64,000 nt of DNA from Nitrospira sp. GTDB lineage: Bacteria > Nitrospirota > Nitrospiria > Nitrospirales > Nitrospiraceae. Within the stretch, counting starts at the first letter, position 1, and every line of letters begins with the position of its first letter. Below are positions 43,470-52,267 of this stretch, in pieces. The stretch is from contig CP060501.1 of NCBI GenBank assembly GCA_024760545.1, positions 2,806,036 to 2,870,035 of the forward strand, written 5' to 3'. Both the position numbers and the translations under genes were made by a program. The notes under the pieces were generated by a model, which saw only the letters and a list, made by a program, of their open reading frames with translations, was not told the origin of the DNA and searched no databases.

Positions 43470-45017
43470 ATGGCCGCTCTATTACTCGTGATTCTGATCT
43501 TGCTTCCCGTGGCGACGCTGGCCGAACCGGTGCACGATTCCAGCGCGTTGAAGGCGCAGTCCTCCCGCACCGAGCCTCTGACCATCAGCGAAGTGCTCGC
43601 CCGCATTGAGTTGACGCATCCGTTGCTGCGGGCGACAGGGGTGGAACGGATGGATGCCCGAGCGAAGATCCTGAAGGCGCTCGGGGCCTGGGAACCAAAG
43701 TTCAACAACCGGACCGAGGCCGATCGATATCAGTCTTGGAATTTCCTGGCCTTCGTGAATGAGACGACGGGGGGATATAACGATTCCACGATCGCGATGG
43801 GGCATCCCTGGGGCTTCACGATCGAAGGCGGGATCCGCAACGGGTTTGGGGATCGCACGAACCAAGGCGCCCATGCTCTCCTCGCGAATGATGGCCTGTT
43901 GTTCTGGCATAACCAGCAAATGATCATAAGTGGGTCGGCCCACCTGCTGCGCGGCTTCATGATGAATGATGAGTACGCCGACTTCCAGAAGGCTGAACTT
44001 GCGGGACCGCAGGCGGAGATCCACGTCGCGCAGAAACGGCAAGACCTCTATCTCGCCGGCGCCGTGCAGTACTGGGATTGGCAAGTGGCAGTGAAGCAGA
44101 ACGAAGTCCAGCAACGGACCCTGGCTGTGGCTGAAGAACGGTTCAAGCAGATCGAGGGCCAGGCGAAGAGGGGACTGTCCTCGCCGCTCGATGTGATCGA
44201 AGCCACTCAAGAAGTCCAGCGACGGCGAGAGGCAGCCATCGCCGCCCAACGGAAAGTGGAGTATGAGCAGTACAAACTGTCCCTCTATCTCTGGGAGAAC
44301 GGCGAGCCGGTGTCGCCGCGACCGGAATGGGCACCTGAATTCCAAGGAGAAACGCCGCTCCCGACCAAGGAGGAGATCGCGGCCTATAAGGTGGAGGCTA
44401 AAGAGGACCGGCCGGAAGTGCGGGAGCTTTACATCGACGCCAAGATCAACAATATCGACATCAAGCTCGCAAAAAACTATCTGCTCCCAAAGTTGGATTT
44501 TAAGGGTGGACAAATGGACGCCGGCTCGGACTGGAATGTGGGTGTCGGGTATCGGACGGAATCGTGGTTTGCGATGCCGCTGTTCCAGAGAGAAGGGCGG
44601 GGGAAGGTCCTCTACGCGGAAGCGGACCAGCAACAATTGGCCTTGAAACAGCTGTACACCGAGCAACAAGTCAGCATCGACGTGGACAACTGGCTCTCCG
44701 CCCAAGTGCGGGCCAGAGACCGGGTGAAGGCGGCGACGGAGGCGCTGCGGTTGGCCAAGACACTGGAGGAGGGAGAACGAACCCGATTCAACATGGGTGC
44801 GACCACCGTTCTCTTTGTGAACCTCCGTGAGCGCAACGTGGTGGAACAGGCGTACCAGCTGTATCGGGCGCAAGCCGACTACGCCGTGTCGCGTGGAGGC
44901 ATGCTGTGGGCGAGGGGCTCATTGTCGAAGCCGTGGCCCCAAAGCGAGTTGGCCAAGTACGGGAACCCGCTGACGGCGGCGGGCACGAACGGCTTCAAAC
45001 GACCGGGACGCGATTAA
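43470..45017 (+). CDS. TolC-like outer-membrane channel protein, copy 2
   Basis: A 515-residue paralogue of copies 1 and 3, 23 bases downstream of copy 1, with AAGGAGCATCC before its ATG exactly as in the others. The signal peptide ends VATLAEP. It is most similar to copy 1 in the C-terminal third (LKQLYTEQQVS, NWLSAQVRARDRV, VVEQAYQLYRAQADYAVSRG). The region differing most is residues 85-160, which would form surface loops and strands. Gene conversion may keep the ends alike. Confidence 0.88.
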   Translation: MAALLLVILILLPVATLAEPVHDSSALKAQSSRTEPLTISEVLARIELTHPLLRATGVERMDARAKILKALGAWEPKFNNRTEADRYQSWNFLAFVNETTGGYNDSTIAMGHPWGFTIEGGIRNGFGDRTNQGAHALLANDGLLFWHNQQMIISGSAHLLRGFMMNDEYADFQKAELAGPQAEIHVAQKRQDLYLAGAVQYWDWQVAVKQNEVQQRTLAVAEERFKQIEGQAKRGLSSPLDVIEATQEVQRRREAAIAAQRKVEYEQYKLSLYLWENGEPVSPRPEWAPEFQGETPLPTKEEIAAYKVEAKEDRPEVRELYIDAKINNIDIKLAKNYLLPKLDFKGGQMDAGSDWNVGVGYRTESWFAMPLFQREGRGKVLYAEADQQQLALKQLYTEQQVSIDVDNWLSAQVRARDRVKAATEALRLAKTLEEGERTRFNMGATTVLFVNLRERNVVEQAYQLYRAQADYAVSRGGMLWARGSLSKPWPQSELAKYGNPLTAAGTNGFKRPGRD

Positions 45018-45043
45018 TTCAGCAACATAAGGAGCATCCTTCC

Positions 45044-46636
45044 TTGATCCTTCTTTTGCTGTTCTCGTTGATGATGGTGCCGGCGACCGCACTAGCAGAA
45101 CCGGTGCTCGACTCGACCGTTGTGCGGACACAGTCAGTCCGTACCGCTCCCCTGACCATTGAAGAGGTGCTGGCTAGGATTGAGTTGACCCATCCGCTGC
45201 TCCAGGCGACCGGACTGGAGCGGGCGCAGGCCCGGGCGAAGGTCTTCAAAGCATTGGGTGTGTGGGAGCCGAAGATTCGGAACGAGCTCGAGTTTGACCG
45301 GTATCAAACGTACAATCTGACGAACGCCAGTGGCGCGCCGAATCACTTAAGTTCTGGCTATGTTGATACCTTTCTCAAGATCGGGCACCCTTGGGGGTGG
45401 GAGATCTTCGGCGGTATCCGTAATGTCTTTGGGGATCATGCGACGCTCAGTGGGCAGCTTGGTAATGGTGACCGTAACGTCGTGACTCCCTCGATAGCGG
45501 TCCCTCAAGACTTTCAACTGTTCTATCCGCAGCAAATGGGCCTCGTCGGCGGAAAGTTGAATCTCCTGCGGGGATTCATGGTCAACGAAGAGTTTGCCCA
45601 ATTTCAACAGGCGGAAATCGCCGGGCCGCAAGCCGAGGTGAAGGTGGCCCAGAAACGGCAAGACCTTTATCTCGCCGGGGCCATTCAATACTGGGATTGG
45701 CAGGTCGCCGTCAAACAAGCCGATGTGGTGAAGCGTGCGCTGGACGTCGCAGACGAGCGCTATCGCATGGTTGAGGGTAGGTCCAAAGCCGGTGCGGTCG
45801 CTCCGATCGACGTGGTCGAAGCCAGAGAAGAAGTTCAGCGGCGTCGAGAGGCTGCCATTGCCGCGCAACGAAAGGTCGAATATGAGCAATATAAGCTGGC
45901 GCTCTTTCTCTGGGAAAACGGCCAACCTGTAACACCTCGCCCTGAATGGGCACCGGAGTTTCAAGGGGAAACGCCGGTGCCGACTGAGGAGGAGATAGCG
46001 GCCTTCAAGGTGGCAGCCACGGAGGACCGGCCGGAAGTGCGCGATCTCTACATTGAAGCCAAATTGAACAATATCGAACTGAAACTGGCGAAGAATAATC
46101 TGCTTCCAAAGCTCACGGTTGAGGGAGGGCCTGCGATCGGCTCTATCTATTGGGTTGGAGGCATCGGCTATCGAATGGCCACGTTCTTCAGTATGCCGTT
46201 GTTCAATCGGGCTGCCCGAGGGAAAGTCCTTCACGCCGAAGCGGAGCAGGAGCGATTGGCCTGGAAACAAGCATACGCGGAGCGACAAGTTCAGATCGAC
46301 GTTGATAACTGGCTCTCAGCGATTGTGCGGGCCCGAGACCGAGTGAAAGCCTCAACAGAGGCTCTGCGATTGGCCAAGACGTTGGAGGAAGGCGAACGGG
46401 TTCGGTTTAATATGGGAGCGACGAGTGTGCTGTTCGTCAACCTACGAGAGCGTGCGGTGGTCGAATTGGCTTACGAACTCTACCGTGCCCAAGCCGACTA
46501 TGTGGTGTCCCGAGGAGGGATGCTGTGGGCAAGGGGGGCACTGTCGAAACCACTGGCTGAAAGTGTGCTTGCCAAATATGGCGAGCCATTAAATGCCGCA
46601 GGCTCGTCCGGTCGTAAACTACCTGGACGTGACTAA
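45044..46636 (+). CDS. TolC-like outer-membrane channel protein, copy 3
   Basis: The TTG start at 45044 is chosen because it has the same AAGGAGCATCC leader as the other copies and gives a proper signal peptide (ILLLLFSLMMVPATALAEP). It encodes 530 residues and is the most diverged copy, with an insertion around residues 115-160 (FGDHATLSGQLGNGDRN). It ends LPGRD, as the others end RPGRD. It is probably translated from the same transcript as copies 1 and 2. Confidence 0.86.
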   Translation: MILLLLFSLMMVPATALAEPVLDSTVVRTQSVRTAPLTIEEVLARIELTHPLLQATGLERAQARAKVFKALGVWEPKIRNELEFDRYQTYNLTNASGAPNHLSSGYVDTFLKIGHPWGWEIFGGIRNVFGDHATLSGQLGNGDRNVVTPSIAVPQDFQLFYPQQMGLVGGKLNLLRGFMVNEEFAQFQQAEIAGPQAEVKVAQKRQDLYLAGAIQYWDWQVAVKQADVVKRALDVADERYRMVEGRSKAGAVAPIDVVEAREEVQRRREAAIAAQRKVEYEQYKLALFLWENGQPVTPRPEWAPEFQGETPVPTEEEIAAFKVAATEDRPEVRDLYIEAKLNNIELKLAKNNLLPKLTVEGGPAIGSIYWVGGIGYRMATFFSMPLFNRAARGKVLHAEAEQERLAWKQAYAERQVQIDVDNWLSAIVRARDRVKASTEALRLAKTLEEGERVRFNMGATSVLFVNLRERAVVELAYELYRAQADYVVSRGGMLWARGALSKPLAESVLAKYGEPLNAAGSSGRKLPGRD

Positions 46637-46706
46637 ATGTTGAAGAAGCGGCTTGGTACTGACGTATAGTTCATTCGATGGGCTTGGAAGTAGGTTCCAA
46701 AACGTG

Positions 46707-46734
46707 ATTAAGTTCAGCCGTCATTAAGTTCAGC
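46707..46734 (+). repeat. direct repeat ahead of the ABC gene
   Basis: ATTAAGTTCAGC occurs at 46707-46718 and again at 46723-46734, a 16-base period. It lies in the 142-base gap between the third TolC-like gene and the ABC gene and could be a regulator site. Confidence 0.4.
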
Positions 46735-46778
46735 AAGGTGCCGATCAATCACATTCTGACTTATTACTGGGGGTGCTC

Positions 46779-48458
46779 ATGAAAGAACCTCAGGGCAAAA
46801 GTAGTTATCCGGGCCTGTTCGACGCGCTGATGAAGCAGCTCTCCGTGGCCATGCGGGCTGAGAAAAGGATCATGCATTTGATTCTTTCTTATGCTCTGGC
46901 CGTCGCATTCTTTTCTCTCATCATTCCGTTGACCGTGCAGGAGTTGGTCAGCACGTTTTCATATGCGATTCAGCCGGTCATGATTTGGACGTTGACCGGT
47001 ATCATGCTGCTGGTACTGTTATTTGTCGGCTTGTTCAAGACGTTCCACTTTTATGCCGTGGATGTCGTGCAACGCCGTCTTTTTGCCAGAGTCTCGGTGG
47101 CGATGGTTGAACAGATCCCTCGGAACCGATTCAGAGGGTCCCGAGGAGACCTTTCAAACTTCTTTATTGAAACGGTCTTTATGCAGCGGGCGTTGTCCAC
47201 GTTACTCATCGATCTGGTAAATGTCGTAGTGGGCGGGACGGTCGGCATGATCTTGCTGATGGTCTACCATCCCTATTTTCTCACGTACAACCTGGTGCTC
47301 ATGGCCGGATTCCTGGTCACATTTTTCGTGCTCTCCCGCGGTGCACTGAGGGCGACTCTCGATATGTCTCACGCGAAATACGATGTGTTCAATTGGATTC
47401 AAGAGATTTCACACAATGCGTTGCAGTTGAAGGCCACGGATAGCCGACCGTTTGTCATGCAACGGACGAATGACTTGGTCAACCGGTATGTAGAAGCTCG
47501 GAAGGCACGGTTTGCCGTCCTCGTGCGTCAATACATCGGTTCTGTGGGGGGACAAGCTATAGCGCATGCGGGTGCGCTTGGTATCGCCGGCTATCTTATG
47601 GCCCAGGGGCAGTTGACACTTGGACAATTGGTAGCCGTCCAAGCGGTCGTCAGTGCACTGGTGATCAATTTTGACTCCCTGATCAAGAACATGGGCCATG
47701 TGTACTATTTCTTCGCCTCCCTCACTCACCTTGATGAGGTCTTTACACAGGAGCAAGATTTCGTTTCGACCGAATCGGCTGTGGCACTGCCGAAGCATTT
47801 GAATCAAGGAGTCCGTGTTACCTGCAAAGGCGTCAGTCTCACTCACGGTGGTGCATCTGTGTTTGACGGTTTCAACTTGGATGTGGCACCTGGGGAAAAA
47901 CTTGGGATCTATGCCCGGACAACAGCGGCCAAAACGGCTTTGGCCAGGGTATTGGGTGGTCTCGAAACTCCGACCACGGGTGTTGTTCAGTACAATGGAG
48001 TCGATCTCCGGTACATCGAGCCTAATGCGATCAATCAATGCCGTAGCGTCATGATCGATTCACAGTTGTCTTTGATCGAGGGAACGATCGAAGAAAATAT
48101 AGTCATGGGTCGCTCGTATGTTACCTATGATGATCTCAACTGGGCCCTCCGCTTCACGGAGCTCGAGGAAGATGTCGAAACTCTGCCACGCGCAGCTAAA
48201 TCGGATATATCAGCGCTGGGCGAGTCCCTTTCGCCGACTCACATCGTACAGATCCTCTTAGCTCGCGCTATCCTCGGACGTCCCCAAGTTCTCATATTCG
48301 ATGGCTTGATTCACTCACTCGAACCATCGTTACGCGAAAGAGTGCTACGCCGGTTGTGCTCCAAGGATGAAGCATGGTCGGTTATCTTTGTATCAACGGA
48401 TCCAAACCTGACGGATCATGCTGATCGTCGTATTATGCTTCATCATGCCAATGCATAA
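46779..48458 (+). CDS. type I secretion-like ABC transporter with degenerate ATPase domain
   Basis: A 559-residue half-transporter: membrane domain at about residues 30-320, nucleotide-binding domain at 345-559. The ATPase motifs are badly eroded. The P-loop reads YARTTAAKTA (379-387 region, Lys385 kept, three glycines lost). The signature reads LSPTH instead of LSGGQ (484-488). Walker B ends IFDG, with Gly509 for the catalytic Glu, the D-loop is SLE, and the switch His is Asp541. It sits between three TolC-like genes and an HlyD gene. It probably binds ATP poorly, if at all. Confidence 0.88.
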   Translation: MKEPQGKSSYPGLFDALMKQLSVAMRAEKRIMHLILSYALAVAFFSLIIPLTVQELVSTFSYAIQPVMIWTLTGIMLLVLLFVGLFKTFHFYAVDVVQRRLFARVSVAMVEQIPRNRFRGSRGDLSNFFIETVFMQRALSTLLIDLVNVVVGGTVGMILLMVYHPYFLTYNLVLMAGFLVTFFVLSRGALRATLDMSHAKYDVFNWIQEISHNALQLKATDSRPFVMQRTNDLVNRYVEARKARFAVLVRQYIGSVGGQAIAHAGALGIAGYLMAQGQLTLGQLVAVQAVVSALVINFDSLIKNMGHVYYFFASLTHLDEVFTQEQDFVSTESAVALPKHLNQGVRVTCKGVSLTHGGASVFDGFNLDVAPGEKLGIYARTTAAKTALARVLGGLETPTTGVVQYNGVDLRYIEPNAINQCRSVMIDSQLSLIEGTIEENIVMGRSYVTYDDLNWALRFTELEEDVETLPRAAKSDISALGESLSPTHIVQILLARAILGRPQVLIFDGLIHSLEPSLRERVLRRLCSKDEAWSVIFVSTDPNLTDHADRRIMLHHANA

Positions 48459-48503
48459 GCGTTTAGAATGGCAAACCAACGCCGGTAAATTAATGGAGGC
48501 TCC

Positions 48504-49949
48504 ATGGCTAGCCTAAGTGGTGGTCTCGAAAACAGTGGGGGACGTGCGCTGATTAAGCGAGGGGTCGGGTTAGAGGCGATCACTATTGAACAGGGACCCG
48601 CATTGGCCAAGTTGCCATGCTGGGAAGCCGTACAAATTCCACGGGGTATGTTCACGGCTTCACGCGCGATTCTAACGATTCTTCTGGTGTTTCTGATTAT
48701 CCTCGAGTTCGTACCCTGGACGCAGACCATCCAGGCGTCCGGGAAGGTTTCCGCGTATACTCCCTATGATCGCCCTCAACAGCTCGAGTCTAGAATCACC
48801 GGCCGTGTCAAGGCCTGGCATATTTATGAAGGCGTCAAGGTGAAAAAGGGAGAACTCGTCGGCGAGCTGGAGGACTACGATCCAACCTTCATGGCGCCTG
48901 AGATCCTCCCACTGTTCGAACAACGGAGGGTGGCTCTGGAGCAAACACGCCAAGCGGCACTGGCCCGGGCGGATCAGCTCACCAAGAGAATTGGAGAGAT
49001 GAAGAAGTTGGTCCAAGCCGCCGTCCCCTCGGCAGAAGCCCGAGTAGTGGAAGCTGACAACAAGGTTCGTGAGGCTCAACAGAAGGTCGAGCAACTTAAA
49101 ATTGATGTGCATACGGCACAACTCAATGTCGACCGGCACAGACAACTTGTCAGGGATGGATTGGTCTCTCAACGTGAACTTGAGTTGACGATTCAAACGG
49201 AAATCGGGACCAAGGCCGGTCTCCAGGCAGCGCAGGCCAGCCTTTTGGCTGCTGAACAAGCCAGGTCGGCTTTAAGCTTCGGTCGCGATCAGATCACGGC
49301 AGACGTGCAGCAAAAGCTCATGGATGCCATAGCGTCTCGAGATGCTGCGGTGGCTGAAGCTGCCAAGGCGACAGAGAGTTTGGCAGACATATCTTACCGG
49401 CAACAGGGCGTCCAACAACGTATCGAGGCCGCGAAACTCATAGCGCCAATGGATGGGACGGTTGTCAAGATGGCTAAGGTTGGAATCAATGAAACGGTCA
49501 AGCAGGGAGAGAATCTGGTCACCATTTCTCCACTCGCTTCCGATCCGGCCATCGAAATGACAGCTGAAGGGTTGGATGCTCCGCTCTTGACCCCAGGCCG
49601 AAAAGTGAGGATCCTATTCTTCGGCGTGCCGGCCATTCCATTACCAGCCTGGCCTTCATTGATGGCGGGTACCCGAGGCGGCGTCATCAAAGTGGTCGAT
49701 CAAATCGACGATGGAAAGGGAAACTATCGCTTCTGGGTGGTTCCCGATCCGGATGATCCTCAGCCCTGGCCGGAACAGGCCAAGGTGCGCCAGGGTACGA
49801 GAGTGTTGGGCTGGGTGATCATGAATCGTGTGCCACTCTGGTACGAACTGTGGCGGCGGTTCAACTTCTTCCCACCGGACTATATTGAACGGTCGCCCAG
49901 TGTGTTTGAGATGTTCGCTCCCAGGGCGGCTGGGCAGGGCGTCAAGTAA
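48504..49949 (+). CDS. HlyD-family membrane fusion protein
   Basis: A 481-residue adaptor with GGAGG before its ATG. One membrane anchor lies at about residues 52-68 (AILTILLVFLIILEFVP). Next comes a split biotinyl-lipoyl domain (GRVKAWHIYEGVKVKKGELV in part, and APMDGTVVKMAKVGINETVKQG in part) around a long coiled coil at residues 130-310. The C-terminus has an unusual Trp/Pro-rich tail. It should bridge the ABC protein to the TolC-like channel. It starts 45 bases after the ABC gene. Confidence 0.9.
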   Translation: MASLSGGLENSGGRALIKRGVGLEAITIEQGPALAKLPCWEAVQIPRGMFTASRAILTILLVFLIILEFVPWTQTIQASGKVSAYTPYDRPQQLESRITGRVKAWHIYEGVKVKKGELVGELEDYDPTFMAPEILPLFEQRRVALEQTRQAALARADQLTKRIGEMKKLVQAAVPSAEARVVEADNKVREAQQKVEQLKIDVHTAQLNVDRHRQLVRDGLVSQRELELTIQTEIGTKAGLQAAQASLLAAEQARSALSFGRDQITADVQQKLMDAIASRDAAVAEAAKATESLADISYRQQGVQQRIEAAKLIAPMDGTVVKMAKVGINETVKQGENLVTISPLASDPAIEMTAEGLDAPLLTPGRKVRILFFGVPAIPLPAWPSLMAGTRGGVIKVVDQIDDGKGNYRFWVVPDPDDPQPWPEQAKVRQGTRVLGWVIMNRVPLWYELWRRFNFFPPDYIERSPSVFEMFAPRAAGQGVK

Positions 49950-50326
49950 TTAGAATGCGCCGTACGCCTTGTGCGGCGCAGAAGTCTCTCCCAAGAAGAT
50001 GGCTCAGGGTAGAACCTGAGCCATCTTCGCATTTTTCGGATCAAATAACGTTTTGTATTTCTTGCTCCCGCACTAACATTATTTCCTCCATGTCGGTCTA
50101 GCCATAGTGCTAGCTCCTGCGAGCGCTACCACATAAACCTTCCGCTTTTTCAATTTGGTTTTGGCGCAAGCCGGCGCTCGGCGATTGACGAACAGCGAAG
50201 AATGAGACTAGTGACACGGATCTTGGTTCCCATTCGGTGTACCTCCTTGACCACACCACAAAGACTCGCTAATGTGCCGTTATTCAGTCACTGCTGAGTT
50301 GATCAGGATTGAAGGAGAAGTACCTT
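49950..50326. other. intergenic region downstream of the secretion cluster
   Basis: About 375 bases. It begins with an inverted repeat GCGCCG/CGGCGC near 49958-49980 and then a strong terminator. The rest has no convincing gene. A 27-codon minus-strand frame (50150-50233) has an AGGAGGT ribosome site, but its reality is unproven. Confidence 0.5.
49996..50036 (+). terminator. intrinsic terminator of the secretion cluster
   Basis: A perfect 12-base stem, AAGATGGCTCAG with CTGAGCCATCTT, around an eight-base loop, followed within five bases by TTTTT. It closes the transcript after the HlyD gene. Confidence 0.85.
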
Positions 50327-50917
50327 ATGACCAAGACGGGGCGCGTACCGGGCCGCTCCCGGCACAAGGCTAGCCGAACGTTTCAGAACGGTAAGCCGGT
50401 TGTCGGGGTGCTGGGTGGGAGTAAATCTGATTTCCCTGTTTTAGAAAAGGCGGGAGCGATCTTGGCACAGTTTGGTATTCCGTATGAACTCTTAGTCGTC
50501 TCTGCTCATCGAACACCGGATCGCCTATTTGAGTATGCCACAACAGCTCCCGGTCGTGGAATCAAGGTGATTATCGCAGGCGCCGGCGGAGCGGCTCACC
50601 TTCCCGGTATGTTGGCGGCGAAAACTCATCTCCCGGTAATTGGCGTACCCATCCCAACCGAAAATCTTCGTGGTCTCGATTCCTTGTTGTCGATTGTCCA
50701 GATGCCCAAAGGGATTCCCGTCGCCACTGTCGCAATCGGTGGTGCCGAGAATGCCGGGATCCTTGCGGCACAAATTCTTGCCGGTAGTTATCCCGAAATT
50801 GCTGAACGGATCAAAGACTATCGGACGGTTCAAACGGAGAGCGTGCTCAATTCCCCTGAGGCCAAGGGCAAGAGTTTTGGCAATCTTGGAGCCGATGAGA
50901 CGAGTCGGCGGTCGTGA
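50327..50917 (+). CDS. purE: N5-carboxyaminoimidazole ribonucleotide mutase PurE
   Basis: The ATG at 50327, with GGAGAAG upstream, gives 196 residues. Class I PurE motifs are [15 protein letters not shown] and [12 protein letters not shown]. It converts N5-CAIR to CAIR in purine synthesis. It is longer than the usual 160-170 residues, with a basic N-terminal extension of about 22 residues and a C-terminal tail. Its stop overlaps the purK start. Confidence 0.94.
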   Translation: MTKTGRVPGRSRHKASRTFQNGKPVVGVLGGSKSDFPVLEKAGAILAQFGIPYELLVVSAHRTPDRLFEYATTAPGRGIKVIIAGAGGAAHLPGMLAAKTHLPVIGVPIPTENLRGLDSLLSIVQMPKGIPVATVAIGGAENAGILAAQILAGSYPEIAERIKDYRTVQTESVLNSPEAKGKSFGNLGADETSRRS

Positions 50918-52077
50918 CCAAACAAATCCTTGAGCCCGGATCCGTTCTCGGTGTGCTGGGTGGCGGCCAATTGGGCGCAATGTTCGCCGGGGCTGCGCGC
51001 CGCATGGGCTACCGTGTCGCTGTCTGGGATCCAGACCCAGACGCTCCTGCACATCAAGTAGCCGCGTACTCGTTTACCGCGTCATTCTCGGATGTTACGG
51101 TCCGCGAACAATTCGCGAGCATTGCCCAAGCCATCACTCTAGAATGGGAAAACGTGCCGGCCGAGCTTTGTGAATGGTTAGAAGGGTGCCGCTCAATCCG
51201 ACCGTCCAGTGCTGTCCTACGGACCCTTCAAGATCGGATTGAACAGAAGCAGTTCTTATCGTCTCGACACCTCTTTGTTCCCCCCTTCGCCGTCGTCGAA
51301 TCGGCCGGCCAGCTGACTCAAGCAGTCGGGCGTCTGGGCCTTCCCGCCATTTGCAAGACAGCACGGAGCGGCTATGATGGGAAAGGTCAGTGGCTACTCA
51401 GAGAAGCTTCTGATGTGGCACAGGCTGAGCAAGTCTTGGCAACGGCCAAGTCCGGCCATCGATGGATTCTTGAACAGTTCATTCAGTTTGTAAGAGAGCT
51501 CTCAGTTCTGGTCGTACGAAGCAGTACTGGCGAGTGTCAGGTTTATCCGGTCGTCGAGAATCGGCATGAAAAGGGTATCTTGCGTGACACCATCGTACCC
51601 GCACCTGTTTCTCCTGATATAGCTGAAAAAGCGAGGCAGCTCTCAACCCAGGCCGTAACTGCGTTACAGGGTGTGGGAGTGTTCTGTGTAGAACTCTTTC
51701 ACACCCAAGAGGGCAACCTGCTTATTAATGAGATCGCTCCGCGCCCGCATAACTCAGGTCACTATACGTTGGATGTTTGCACAGTATCCCAATTCGAGCA
51801 GCAAGTACGAGTGACCTGTGGTCTGCCGTTGGGAGAAACAAGACTCTTGAGCCCAGCGGTGATGGTGAATCTCATCGGTGAAGAAGTGACATGTGTGATG
51901 TCTGGCGAAGGTTGCTATGCCCTCCATTCGATCGCGGGAGCCGTGCTTCATCTCTACGGCAAAGGGCTGGTTCGTCCTGGTAGAAAAATGGGCCATGTGA
52001 CCTTCACTGCTCCCAAGAGTGAGGACGCAGTATCACTGGCCCAACGGTTTATCACACGCATCAGAAAGCCCGCTTAG
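50914..52077 (+). CDS. purK: N5-carboxyaminoimidazole ribonucleotide synthase PurK
   Basis: A 387-residue ATP-grasp enzyme from a GTG start that overlaps purE by 4 bases. Motifs include [12 protein letters not shown] at the N-terminus, [13 protein letters not shown] for nucleotide binding, and [16 protein letters not shown]. It makes N5-CAIR from AIR, bicarbonate and ATP, feeding PurE. The overlap implies translational coupling of the two steps. Confidence 0.95.
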   Translation: MTKQILEPGSVLGVLGGGQLGAMFAGAARRMGYRVAVWDPDPDAPAHQVAAYSFTASFSDVTVREQFASIAQAITLEWENVPAELCEWLEGCRSIRPSSAVLRTLQDRIEQKQFLSSRHLFVPPFAVVESAGQLTQAVGRLGLPAICKTARSGYDGKGQWLLREASDVAQAEQVLATAKSGHRWILEQFIQFVRELSVLVVRSSTGECQVYPVVENRHEKGILRDTIVPAPVSPDIAEKARQLSTQAVTALQGVGVFCVELFHTQEGNLLINEIAPRPHNSGHYTLDVCTVSQFEQQVRVTCGLPLGETRLLSPAVMVNLIGEEVTCVMSGEGCYALHSIAGAVLHLYGKGLVRPGRKMGHVTFTAPKSEDAVSLAQRFITRIRKPA

Positions 52078-52267
52078 CTTTGGTTCCTTTATACCGCCCA
52101 GCTTCCATTCCAGCCTGAGTTTACAGCCGTTCGATTTTGTCACCACTTAGTTCGCAAGAGATCGGGAGGTTGACAGAAAACCTTACAAACGTAATGGTTA
52201 GTTAGGGGTTCTTGAGGTATGACATTTGCTCACCTTCGCGTGTTGTTCTAAATGGCGAAGGAGATAC

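Noticed and set aside
43482-44873. 463-codon minus-strand frame
   Set aside because: It is antisense to TolC-like copy 2, a long shadow frame produced by GC-rich codon bias, with no family features.
45347-46288. 313-codon minus-strand frame
   Set aside because: It is antisense to TolC-like copy 3 and mirrors similar shadows in copies 1 and 2.
41896-46636. Repeated blocks as a CRISPR or satellite array
   Set aside because: The repeats are gene-length paralogous coding sequence with conserved frames, not short regular repeats with spacers.
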